A stretch of 64,000 bases of DNA, taken from Hofstenia miamia. Taxonomy: Eukaryota > Xenacoelomorpha > Acoela. This document shows positions 11,007 to 20,741 of this stretch, one piece after another (within the stretch, counting starts at the first letter, position 1; each line of letters opens with the position of its first letter). A program made the position numbers and the translations under genes. The notes under the pieces were generated by a model. That model was not told the DNA's origin, searched no databases, and was given only the letters and a program-made list of their open reading frames with translations. The DNA lies in contig SCFE01000107.1 of NCBI GenBank assembly GCA_004352715.1, positions 631,420-695,419 on the forward strand, in the 5' to 3' direction.

Positions 11007-14000
11007 TTAAATGATGATAATTATGTTGTTTCTGTGTTTTTTATTTCTCAATGTATAATTGTTTGAAACACCAATTATATTTGTTTCTAAACAATTTTTA
11101 TAATCGTCAAAAGCTAACATTTCTTTCTCAACTTTTGTTATTCCTTTCAAAGTGTTTTTATTTTTATCATTAACTTTATATATATACATTTTACTCTTCA
11201 AAGCAATGAATTGATCTAAATATATACTTTCAGGTGTTTCAATCTTAAAATATCGAGGAATTTTTTTAAATTTTTCATTAAATAATTTGTGATTCTTATC
11301 AAAATTAATAAAATCAAATAATTCATAATTGTCATTAAGCGTTTTCAAATCATTAACTATATCTTTAGTTTTTATATTTAAAATGAAAGTGTCTGCATCC
11401 ATATAATTTAAAGTTATATTATTTTCACCAAAAATGTTTTTAAGACATCATAATAAGTTTCATACATTAACAATTTTGAAAGTTCTAAAACAGTAAATCC
11501 GAGATATATTGGTTTATCAAACTTTAATTTAGTTTGATGGTAATGATATACCAGAAAATCATCAAAATCAGAATGTGTTTTAAATTCTAGCTTACTTTGT
11601 TCCTTAATTAATTTTTCAGTAGTCTCAGTTTTATTAAACATTTTTACATTAATCCATCCTCTAATATTTTCACAAGTTTTTCCAAAGAATGCATTATTCA
11701 AAATTTATAAGAATCTTTTTGAAAACTATTTTTTGCTTTTGAACGCATGCTAGTGCTATGGTCAATGTATGCTTCCAAAACTTTCTTCTGGTTTAAATGA
11801 AATTATTCTGTGCACTTTACCTATTTCCATGCCCATTCATAGATAAAACTTTAATAACCTTTAATGACAAAAATAGAATGCTTTATCATATTGATCACAA
11901 ATAAGCTTTGGAGTAGGACAAACACTTTTAAGAGCAATTTGATTTTGATATTCACTATATTCAGAAGGGTCAACCTTTCTTTTACTTGGACAAAACAGAA
12001 AGTTCTTTGTTTTATTTTTCAATTTATTAGGATAAGATAAGTCACACTCAATAAAATATACAATAGGACTGTTATCAGAAGTTTTGATCATTTTCTCAAT
12101 TAGATCCCCATTTACTTCTAAGAACTTACAATCACTATAAGGAAGGTTTTGTTTCATTGCAAAGCCATAAAGATTATTTGCATCAATATACAAAATTTTA
12201 TTTTCATCTGTTGATTTAATATATATATCTCCCATTACAGAACTAATTTTACCCCGAATATTTTGTTCAATTGAAAGTACAAGGTCACATTCCTTCAAAT
12301 AATCTAATTGAACATTCGTGAAGTTTAATCCACATTGCCAAGTATATCCAGGTAATGAGTATGCATAACATGGACTTAAACCATATTTTTCTTTACCAAG
12401 TTTAATAAAATTTTCAAAAATATCTGCTAGTAATAAGACATCAACTTTCAAATACAACATTGTCAATTCCTTTCCAGATTTAATGTCATACTTTTTAATT
12501 ACCTTATTAGTTCTTTCTATTTCATCTTCATTTGGAGCCTTTTGAGTTAGAGTTGAAAAGTAGTCTAATTTTGTACCTGGAAATTTTTCATAAGATTCAG
12601 GAGTATCAAAAAATTCATATGGGTAGGCTAATTTAGATTGTAAAAGCTCACATTGTCCTACATATTTCTCTAGAATAGGCTTTTTCTCAAGATTATTTGC
12701 TAAATTATTTAATGATGATGCAATAAATCTGTAAGAATCCAAAAACCTTATACAACCATATTGTACAGAAATATATTCTTCTTCAGTTTTACATAAGGGT
12801 TTTATAACCAACTTTTCTTTACATTTAGATAATTCATTGGAAAATAAATGTGAATCATATCATGAATAATTATGAAAATACAAAGGTACAAAAGCCATTC
12901 ATTGTTTTTGTGCCATCAAATTACAATTATTACAAGCTGCACCTCTGTATTTACCTGTTAAATGACAATGATCTCTTACTAAGGAGACCTTTGTTTTGCA
13001 TCCACATAAATAATATTCCTTTGAATTTTTAAATTCTTCATTTTCTTTTTTAGTAATGTTCATTGAAATGTCATATTTAAACATAAAGAAGAGCTTGTTT
13101 TTAATTCTTAAATTTTTGAACAAATACTTCAAAGCAATCTTTTCCAAAATAATGAATGTATTTTGATTTACATAATTCAGGTATATCTGTTTTTAGATAT
13201 ATTCCAAAAGCAATAGGTAATTGATTACATAACATTGTAGTTTTATCAACATCAGGTAAATTACATTTACTCATGACCTTTTCATTATAACATTCAAAAT
13301 TCGCATAAATTCTAAATGGAACATCTATTTTATAATGATAATTTTTAAATTGAATTTGGTCTTCTTTTGGAAAATATAATATTGTTGTGTCTTCATTTTT
13401 ACATAATCTAATATGATTTTCAAAAGTTGACTTTTTTCTACATTTTAACAAACATTTCTTACAAAAGTATAGTTTATCTTTACTTAAATCCTTGGATAGT
13501 ACACATTTCAAGTTTTTTATTAGATCAAAGTGATTTTCATACACCCCCAAATCAATTGCATCTTCATCAGAATAATAAATAGGTAATACATTAAATGAAG
13601 TTGGCCTTTCCCCCAAACTTTCAGCTCATAAACATTAACTTTTATTCCATTTTCTTTAATAAATTTTTCAATTCCATTTATTGTTATTGGAAATGTTATT
13701 CCCTTTAAATTGTATTTATCTAGATATTTTTCATAAACACATGTTCTATTTTGATTAGTAGAACTAGGGTGTTGTGCTGCAATTATTGACCACAAAAAAC
13801 ACGTATCATTATTATTAATAATATTTAAAATTAAAGAAGATTTAGTTTGTAATTTAACATATGTTCCGCCCCAAGAAATTTTGTACATTTTAATATTTAT
13901 ACTATTCACTTCAATGAATACCCAGTTTGATCCTTCTAATTTTGCAAAATCATCAATAATTTCCTTTAATTTAGAGGAAATATTAATATTATTTACTTCA

Positions 14001-14280
14001 TGCTTAGCTTCTATTCTTTCATTTTATATTGATAAGCAACTATTACATCTTTAAGTGTATGTTCATTACCTTTTGTAAATTTTAAATAAAATGAAACATT
14101 ATATTTTAATGGTTGGTTGATTATATTAAAATATTTTATTAATGTTTCTGTAAACAACATATTAATATCTATAAATGGAATTAAGGTGTCACTACCTTTA
14201 AGAGTATCCTTAAAATTAACAATTGCATTAACATAATTTTTATTTATTTTAACAAATATATCCATTAATTGTAAGATCAT
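11007..14280 (-). pseudogene. Protein-primed family B DNA polymerase (pPolB), broken
   Basis: Replicates the element. Seven frames in order cover the protein: 14280-14011, 13909-13520, 13616-13101, 13147-12899, 12811-11861, 11701-11414 and 11402-11007. Visible landmarks are a C2H2-like finger (CKKCLLKCRKK...HIRLC), the exonuclease I region (IYANFE), exonuclease II (GCIRFLDSYRF), exonuclease III (LYLKVDVLLLAD), an RDHCHLTGKYRGAAC block typical of Polinton enzymes, polymerase motif A (YIDANNLYGF), motif B (MNNAFFGKT) and motif C (MDADTFIL). The exonuclease I block has N where the family has a catalytic D. Motif C keeps two aspartates but changes the residue between them. Several frameshifts separate the pieces, so no full-length enzyme can be made. 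Confidence 0.9.
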
Positions 14281-14490
14281 GATTCTTTTCTACATTTTTT
14301 AAATGTTTCTTAGTTTTAATATGTGCATTATAATTTTTCTTAACAATTGTAAAATTTCAAGTTTCCCACTGATATTTTTTCTTGTTAACATCTCTTTATA
14401 TATATTGTCTAGAATAATTTTTTTCACAAATAGTGTGTCTATATCTTTTTTGTCTAGAAAAAAAAATCATAATTTATGTTTCTATATATT

Positions 14491-15409
14491 TTTGATCTTT
14501 ACCCAACTGTTCAATTTATTAGGATATCCTGACCATTTAACAAAGACCATTCCATTCTTTTTTCTTAACAGGTTTTCAATTCTAAATATATCTTGATCAG
14601 TTTTTTGAAATTCTTCTTCATAAAATTATCCTTTTATTTCTTCCTCAGCTAAATCCCTTAATGTGTATGATATAGGGTCTGTAAATTTTAATTTATCAAT
14701 AATAAATATTTCTTCAGTCCACTTTGGTGTATAACCTTTATCAAACACTTTGCTTTTAAGTTTACTTATTCTACCTTTATCACCTACTTTAAATTTGAAT
14801 GTAAGCACAATGGGTTTAACACTATCATTGTACAAATGGTTAAACCCATTGTACAAATTGTTGTAAACTTCATCTTCATTTTTCTCTTTGGAAGTTTCAA
14901 TTGGAGTAATTTTTATAGAGCTATGCTTTGTATTATTGTATGCATTTAATATTTTAGGAAGTATCTCCAAATATTGTGTATGATTCTGCTTGTGAATTCT
15001 TTTCACATTTTATTTTTAACTGTTCTATTAAATCTTTCTACAAGTGAATTTTTTTCAAGGTTTTCTGTTGAGTACATTTTAACATTGTACTTATCAAGAA
15101 TTTCTTGAACATGTTTATTATAAAACTACTTGTCTTTATCTAACCATAAGAACTTTGGAACTCTAGAGGATGAATGTAATTCACCCTTTAATGCATCTCT
15201 AACAGTAGGCCCAGTTTTATCTCTTAGTGGAATAATCCACCCATACTTTAATAATGCATCTACAATCATCAACAAATATTTAAAACCTTTATTCCATTTA
15301 CTAAATTTTTGCAAATCAACTAAATCAACACACTAAATTTCATCTAAATGATTTACAATCACCAGCCTTCTTCCAAAATTTCTTTTAATAAGCTTGTGAA
15401 GTTCATTAG
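14491..15409 (-). pseudogene. Polinton integrase with C-terminal chromodomain, broken
   Basis: Inserts element DNA into the host genome. The minus strand shows the retroviral-type core. The first catalytic D lies in CVDLVDLQKF (about 15325), the second in FLWLDKDK (about 15130) and the E in NSLVERFNRT (about 15030). The conserved FKVGDKGRISK and GYTPKWTEE blocks follow in 15006-14626. A chromodomain (MVFVKWSGYPNKLNSW) is visible in another frame at about 14515-14570. In-frame stops sit directly before the first D region and directly after the second, with another near 15006. A frameshift precedes the chromodomain. All three catalytic residues survive, yet the gene is dead. It lies between the polymerase and the PLA2-like gene on the same strand. 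Confidence 0.85.
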
Positions 15410-15976
15410 CTAAAGTTTCCTGTTGAGAAACAACCCTTTCTCTTTTAGAGTTTTTTTTTGCTTCACTCCCAAACCTAACATATGTTTTGTACCAATAACA
15501 TTTGAAACTAATAACTTATCAAATCTTTCATGGATATTCTTAGGTTTAACTTTTCTTAAGTTATTCAACATTTGTTTGTCACAGTTAGCTTTAAGGAGAA
15601 CTTTGTTCTCTCCCTTTTGAGCTTTGTTATAACACATATCATGTTCTCTAGAAATAGAATGAATTTGATTATATGGTTGTACATTATTTTTCAATTGTTT
15701 CTATAAAGGATTATATGGTCCAGTATATTTATGATTTGGAAGTGTTAAACCTCCTTTTGGTTTTGGAAGGTAGGGAATTGCTTTATGAATATCAAGAGGA
15801 AAAAGGTTGGCTCCACCAAACTTACTTCTTACAAATTGTGTCTTTTTACTTAGACAATTGCTACAAATTGATTTTAGCAAATTTCTTCCATTTTTTGTTT
15901 TTATCCATTGTCCAGAGCCTGGAATAGAACCTGTTAATCTTTTTTCTTTAACACAGTAAGTTAAATTTGTTGTCAT
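15410..15976 (-). pseudogene. Virion-type protein: zinc ribbon plus phospholipase A2-like domain
   Basis: One reading frame of 188 codons, broken only by an in-frame TAG at 15701-15703. The N-terminal 50 residues carry a small zinc-ribbon-like block (YCVKEKR...KTKNGR...CSNC), in which the second cysteine of the first pair is E. The middle has LTLPNHKYTGP, resembling the calcium loop of parvovirus-type PLA2 domains, and then SREHDMCYNKA with the catalytic HD pair (H at about 15643). The C-terminus has VIGTKHMLGLGV. Such PLA2 domains help virions breach endosomal membranes in parvoviruses; a similar role here is inference. It shares the divergent promoter region with the ATPase gene. A second copy of its first part lies at 16462-16734. 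Confidence 0.7.
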
Positions 15977-15993
15977 CTTTATACAATAAGAAG

Positions 15994-16007
15994 TGAAATT
16001 AATTTCA
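15994..16007. promoter_or_regulatory. Palindrome TGAAATTAATTTCA between divergent genes
   Basis: A perfect 14-bp palindrome in the 59-bp gap between the PLA2-like start (15976, minus) and the ATPase start (16036, plus). Being symmetric it could serve both directions. A TTTTCCTTATGTA word precedes the ATPase ATG. Confidence 0.65.
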
Positions 16008-16035
16008 GAAAAAAAGATTTTGTTTTCCTTATGTA

Positions 16036-16460
16036 ATGAAGATTATTAATTTTGATATTCCAAAAGTAAAAAATGACAAATCACCAGTAGATTTCTTATC
16101 AGAAGATTTTAGAATGCTTATATGTGGAAAATCTAATTTATTAATAGACATGATTTTAAGACCTCTTATATATTATGATAAATTATACATCTATACTCCA
16201 AATTTTCATCAAGAAAAAATACAAAATCTAATTAAGATAATGAAAAGAATATCAGATAAAGCATTCTACAATGTTTTGGAAATATTACCCGAAGAATTTC
16301 TAAAAAACACTAATGAATATTCAACATCAAGTAGAAAAATAGTTATCTTTGATGAACTTGTAAATGCCACAGAAAAGACACAGAATAAAATTGCAAATCA
16401 TTTCACTGATGGTCGTCATCATAACATATCAACAATCTATATTTCACAATCATATTACAA
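16036..16460 (+). pseudogene. Packaging ATPase, copy A (cut by single N)
   Basis: The first 141 codons of the ATPase described at 16796-17413. It ends at an N at 16461, where sequence jumps back to the PLA2-like gene. It differs from copy B by a handful of substitutions, for example in the codons around 16051-16070 and 16123-16133, and in gtcgtc against gttgtc near 16411. I read it as the other allele or an unmerged contig end and not as a separate gene. Confidence 0.7.
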
Positions 16461-16461
16461 N
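16461..16461. other. Single-N join of two overlapping contigs
   Basis: 15704-16460 and 16462-17218 are near-identical direct copies that meet at one N. This is the pattern of two contig ends with an unmerged 757-bp overlap. Confidence 0.85.
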
Positions 16462-16734
16462 TAAAGGATTATATGGTCCAGTATATTTATGATTTGGAAG
16501 TGTTAAACCTCCTTTTGGTTTTGGAAGGTAGGGAATTGCTTTATGAATATCAAGAGGAAAAAGGTTGGCTCCACCAAACTTACTTCTTACAAATTGTGTC
16601 TTTTTACTTAGACAATTGCTACAAATTGATTTTAGCAAATTTCTTCCATTTTTTGTTTTTATCCATTGTCCAGAGCCTGGAATAGAACCTGTTAATCTTT
16701 TTTCTTTAACACAGTAAGTTAAATTTGTTGTCAT
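16462..16734 (-). pseudogene. PLA2-like virion protein, duplicate 5' part
   Basis: A repeat of 15704-15976 in the same orientation. It encodes the same zinc-ribbon-like block and LTLPNHKYTGP stretch from ATG 16734, and ends at the single N. It is probably redundant sequence from the assembly. If the duplication is real, it is a 5' fragment of the gene with its promoter. Confidence 0.65.
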
Positions 16735-16751
16735 CTTTATACAATAAGAAG

Positions 16752-16765
16752 TGAAATTAATTTCA
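16752..16765. promoter_or_regulatory. Palindrome TGAAATTAATTTCA (copy B)
   Basis: The same palindrome as 15994-16007, in the duplicated divergent promoter. The following TTTTTTCCTTATATA ends directly at the ATPase ATG (16796). Confidence 0.65.
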
Positions 16766-16795
16766 GAAAAAAAGATTTTGTTTTTTCCTTATATA

Positions 16796-17413
16796 ATGAA
16801 GATTATTAATTATGATACTCCAAAAGGGAAAAATGACAAATCACCAGTAGATTTCTTATCAGAAGATTTTAGAATGCTTATATGTGGAAAAACTAATTTA
16901 TTAATAGACATGATTTTAAGACCTCTTATATATTATGATAAATTATACATCTATACTCCAAATTTTCATCAAGAAAAAATACAAAATCTAATTAAGATAA
17001 TGAAAAGAATATCAGATAAAGCATTCTACAATGTTTTGGAAATATTACCCGAAGAATTTCTAAAAAACACTAATGAATATTCAACATCAAGTAGAAAAAT
17101 AGTTATCTTTGATGAACTTGTAAATGCCACAGAAAAGACACAGAATAAAATTGCAAATCATTTTACTGATGGTTGTCATCATAACATATCAGCAATATAT
17201 ATTTCACAATCATATTACAATGTTCCAAAGAAAATAAGGACAAATTGTACACACATGGTTTTATAAACTCCTATTGATAATCATGACAAAAATTCAATTG
17301 CTAAGGATAATTCTTTTAATCCAGCCCTTTTTGTAAGTTTGTCTAATCATGACTTTATATTTTCAAACAAAGAAAAGAAAACTGTACACAAAAATTTTAA
17401 TAAAAATATTTAA
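16796..17413 (+). pseudogene. FtsK/HerA-type genome-packaging ATPase, copy B
   Basis: Expected to pump DNA into capsids, as in Polintons and related viruses. The frame runs from ATG 16796 to TAA 17411-17413 with one in-frame TAA at 17264-17266. About 155 residues precede that stop and 49 follow it. KIVIFDELVN is a good Walker B. YISQSYYNVPKKIRTNC matches the sensor-like stretch that follows in this family. The P-loop region reads LICGKTNLL: the GK(T/S) is there but the glycine-led loop that should precede it is missing, apparently an in-frame deletion shared with copy A. The protein would not bind nucleotide normally. It heads the plus-strand arm. Confidence 0.8.
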
Positions 17414-19211
17414 TATGAGTTTTTTAACTAAAGTATACACACACAGCAAATGTCCTTTATTTTAGGAGTTGAGGGACAACATGTCCTGTATTGCATTAGC
17501 AAAGGAACTACATGTCCTGTATTGCATTAGCAATGGGTCAAAAATATTTTCTAAATTAATTATATAACAAAGGATTATGATGAATATAGAAAACTAGTAA
17601 ATCTTGAAAATAAAGTCAGTAAGCAAGAAAAAACATGACTACATTAACCAACAAAATGAATTTCAGTACAACTTACAAGAAACATACAAACCTATTACAA
17701 AACTATTTCAAATCAAGGAGATCTTTTAAAAGATCAAGCAAATGTTATTAAAGAAAACCTAAGGGATCAAACAAATGAATTAACTGAAATGAGAAAGAAT
17801 CAAATGCAGTTACAAGATGCAATAGAGGATTGGAAGCCATATAATCTTAATAATCTACACCAGTTAGAAGATGAAGGTTTTCTTGGAGATGAGAGTTCTT
17901 TTGAATAAACAGGAGCAAAGGCTCCACAAATTGAAACCAATTTTGATATAGATATTCTAAATAAATATAGCTTAATTTGTTTTATTATATAATTTAATTG
18001 TTTCATAATTTATTATCTAGCTCAATACAAATACAACAGTCTCAATGTAGTTATTATCTCTCAGCTCACTATTAAATTGCACATAATTGCCATGCATTCA
18101 TGTTAACCAACAGTATAATATCATCAAAGTGTAATCAGATTATTGGTGCATGCTGAAATCAAACAAAGGTCTTATTTTTCCTATACATAACCATAACTTA
18201 ATTTGGTCCATGATTTGGGCTGAAACTGCCTGAAAGCCACATGTCAAATCAGTTCACAGTTAGAGTAACTCCCATATTGTTGCTGTAACTTACACAATCA
18301 TTATTACCAAATAAATGTGTGAGAGAGTTGAACACAGTTGAGGTAAGGTAAAGTCTATTGTGCTTTGCTACAGTGTTTCTCATATTTATACATAGTTTCA
18401 AAATAATTACCTGTCTTTGTTTACAACTTAAAAATCCTACAATAACATTTCCCTTGCAAATTCAATTGAGCAATATAACACATAGCACCAACAATGATGG
18501 GACATTAAATTCGTATAGTAAACCAAACATGAAAATAAAGAGCTGATGTCCAAGTGGTGTAATTAACATGAATTACAAAATATGAAATGAATTGAAGCTA
18601 ACTAAAATCTGTGAAAAGTCCCTGAGTTACTCTACAATAAATACAGAAAATTTATTGATTTTGTTAGGAAAAATACTTACTCAGTTAACTCTAATGAGTC
18701 TATGGATGGAAATATCCAAGGAAAAGGACTCAAGCATAGAGGTATTCTACCACTTAAAGTTTATGACAACATGTTTGGACTTACATTTATAGATATGGAT
18801 AAATTATATAGAGAATATATTTTAGAAGCTTACTATGTAGATCAAAATGGCATACCTTATGGAAAACCAATTATTTCTGAACCAATTGATCAATCCTTCA
18901 TAGATCTTTTAGCAAAGAGATATAATAAAAAACAAGATAAATACACTGAAAAGTCTAAGAGAGTATTTAGGAATCTTGTAAAACTTGCTGGAGTTACAGT
19001 TAATTGCATAAATCAAAAAGTTAAAAAGATAATTAAGGGTCAAAGTGTTTTCTACTACAATGATCCTTCACAATTAATGGATTGCTTAAAATTACTTACT
19101 TCTTCTAAGAATGCTGGAAATGATAGTGCTCAAATTTATAATGAATATATTCAGTTAATTGATGAATTAGTAAGATTGAAAGCTATTACTAAAGATGAAG
19201 TTTTACAATAA
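17414..19211 (+). pseudogene. Polinton coiled-coil/helical protein, decayed
   Basis: Directly follows the ATPase. A likely start is ATG 17415. About 17560-17950 reads, in short frames, as a charged coiled coil rich in K, E, Q and N (for example QANVIKENLRDQTNELTEM). From 18702 to 19211 a clean frame of 169 codons gives the C-terminal domain: KGLKHRGILPLKV, then a basic middle and a helical end with NDPSQLMDCLKLLTSSKNAG. Proteins with this coiled-coil plus end domain are common in Polintons; their role is unknown to me. The part 17960-18690 has no coding signal and may be inserted DNA. A 23-bp word (catgtcctgtattgcattag...) is repeated at about 17490 and 17520. Confidence 0.55.
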
Positions 19212-19234
19212 ATTACAAAATTAATTTTCTTATG

Positions 19235-19250
19235 GAGAACCAAGGTTCTC
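19235..19250. terminator. Hairpin GAGAACCAAGGTTCTC after the helical-protein gene
   Basis: Perfect 7-bp stems around AA, 24 bases after the stop codon at 19209-19211 and 4 bases before the next palindrome. Its place suggests a 3'-end or boundary signal, but this is inference; a eukaryotic terminator of this form is not established. Confidence 0.35.
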
Positions 19251-19254
19251 TGTT

Positions 19255-19270
19255 GTGAAATTAATTTCAC
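19255..19270. promoter_or_regulatory. Perfect 16-bp palindrome GTGAAATTAATTTCAC
   Basis: The cleanest example of the recurrent motif, lying upstream of the capsid-like gene (coding from about 19370). Confidence 0.65.
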
Positions 19271-19290
19271 TCATTCTTATTTAGTAGATA

Positions 19291-20056
19291 TGATTGAAAT
19301 TTCTCTATTTCTAAATTCAAATTATGTAAATGTTCTTATTTCACAGTAAAATTTGTAAATCCAAAAAGATTGCACAGACAACCACATTACATTTGCCTAG
19401 ATCAAATAAATATGTCATACTTGTGGTACAATATTTCTGAGGAGTATAAGAGCAACAAAATTGAATATTCCCATGATGAGGGTCTTATGTGGACACAAGT
19501 TACATTTCCTGATGGTATTTATCAGTACAAAGATATATCAGCATATATAAACAATGAAATGGTAGCAAATGGTCATAAATCAATAGAAACTACAGAAAAA
19601 CATATTGAAATTATTTTTAATGAGAATTCTTATAAGGTGTATATTTTCTTAGTTCCTAAAATGTGGTTAAAATTTGATAAAGAATTTGGTTCTCTTCTAG
19701 GTTTTGTTAATGAATTTAATAATCAATTTTATGGGAGTAATTTTAAATTAATGTTAACTGAGAGTACAATTTCAGATCATGTTCCTAACATTACAAAAGG
19801 AATTGATAACATTTTAAAGCATTGTTATCTGATAAGTGATAGCATATATAATGGAAAGTCTAGTGACATAATATTTACTTTTCCTACAAATGATATAGTA
19901 TCAAGTTATCCATTTACAAAACAACCTTTGTGCAAATTATTCAACAAAATCCACTGAAATGCAGTAAGAGAAATAAGAATATACATTACTGATAGCCAAA
20001 ATCAAATTATTAATTTAAATGCTAATCATGTTCACTTAGTATTTTTAATCAAATAA
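19291..20056 (+). pseudogene. Capsid-like Polinton protein (possible minor capsid)
   Basis: A frame of about 195 codons to a TGA at 19955-19957, after which the same phase stays open to TAA 20054-20056 and includes REIRIYITDSQNQ, so the protein probably had about 225 residues or more. The true start is uncertain: an ATG at 19291 lies in another phase and the clean frame begins without ATG at 19370, with first ATG at 19412. The strand-rich sequence (WYNISEEY, FPDGIYQYKDI, SSDIIFTFPTND) and position between the helical protein and the protease fit a conserved Polinton virion protein, perhaps a single jelly roll. That fold is inference. I could not find a clear major capsid gene. Confidence 0.5.
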
Positions 20057-20097
20057 GATTATTTTAATAAAATAAAATTATTTTTTCTTATATAGAC

Positions 20098-20661
20098 ATG
20101 ACTAAATCTAAGAAAACTTATGAAAACTATTTAAGGGTTAATTTTATTAACCCACAGGTAGAGAATGCTCTCCCCTTAAGGGAAACAAATTTACCACCCC
20201 CAATTGGAAAGTATGCAGTAGCACCATTAGTTACTGGTGCAATGGGAGCCTTGGGAAGAAATTAAGTCAATATAGTCTTTGGAAAGAGCTTAAAACAAAC
20301 AATTCCAGGAGAAGGTATGCAATTAAATACATATAAAGGAAATGGGATGAAAATTGGACCTCCAGCTTCAAAAGGGAAAGGAATGTGATTACATACACCT
20401 AAAGGAAAGGGAATTCAGATAAAAAAAGTAGTAATTTTAAACTTCAGTAATCCCTTTTCAAATTATGATATTTTACAATTTATGAAGAATATTAAAAACT
20501 TTAAGGGGATCTTTTCTAGAAATACTTTGAAAAATATGGGTTTTGGATTTTATGTTTGCAATTTAGACCATTCTTCAAATATTGGCACACATTGAATAGC
20601 ATTTTATTATTTTAAGGAGTTTGGCTCTGCCAATCTTGAGTATTTTGATAGTTTTGGCCTA
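20098..20661 (+). pseudogene. Adenain-like cysteine protease with N-terminal extension, broken
   Basis: ATG 20098 follows a CTTATATAGAC word. The first frame ends at TAA 20263-20265 after 55 codons. Coding-like sequence continues in the next pieces: glycine/lysine-rich linker repeats (GKGM, GNGMK), then the protease start (FMKNIKNFKGIFSRNTL), GTH with the catalytic histidine followed by a stop, and EYFDSFG with the acidic residue. The sequence then meets the single N at 20662. The glutamine and cysteine part is missing here and present only in the inverted island (4546-4765). In Polintons this enzyme cleaves virion precursors. This copy is inactive as written. Confidence 0.65.
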
Positions 20662-20662
20662 N
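20662..20662. other. Single-N join replacing about 235 bp
   Basis: Comparison with the inverted island shows that the stretch encoding the C-terminal half of the protease is absent here and represented by one N. Confidence 0.8.
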
Positions 20663-20665
20663 GTA

Positions 20666-20681
20666 GTGAAATTGATTTCAC
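20666..20681. promoter_or_regulatory. Palindrome GTGAAATTGATTTCAC
   Basis: The recurrent motif with one central mismatch, 61 bases before the fibre-like ATG (20742), which is preceded by TTTTCCTTATATA. Confidence 0.65.
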
Positions 20682-20741
20682 TCTTACAAAAGTTTGACAA
20701 ATTCAATTGTTGGAAAAAATAATTTCTTTTTTCCTTATATA

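Noticed and set aside
12850-15620. Plus-strand frames opposite the polymerase and integrase
   Set aside because: The conserved motifs are all on the minus strand; these are antisense shadows.
17414-18690. A major capsid gene of the Polinton
   Set aside because: The frames here are coiled-coil and helical and do not resemble a double jelly roll; I could not find a major capsid gene anywhere in the element.
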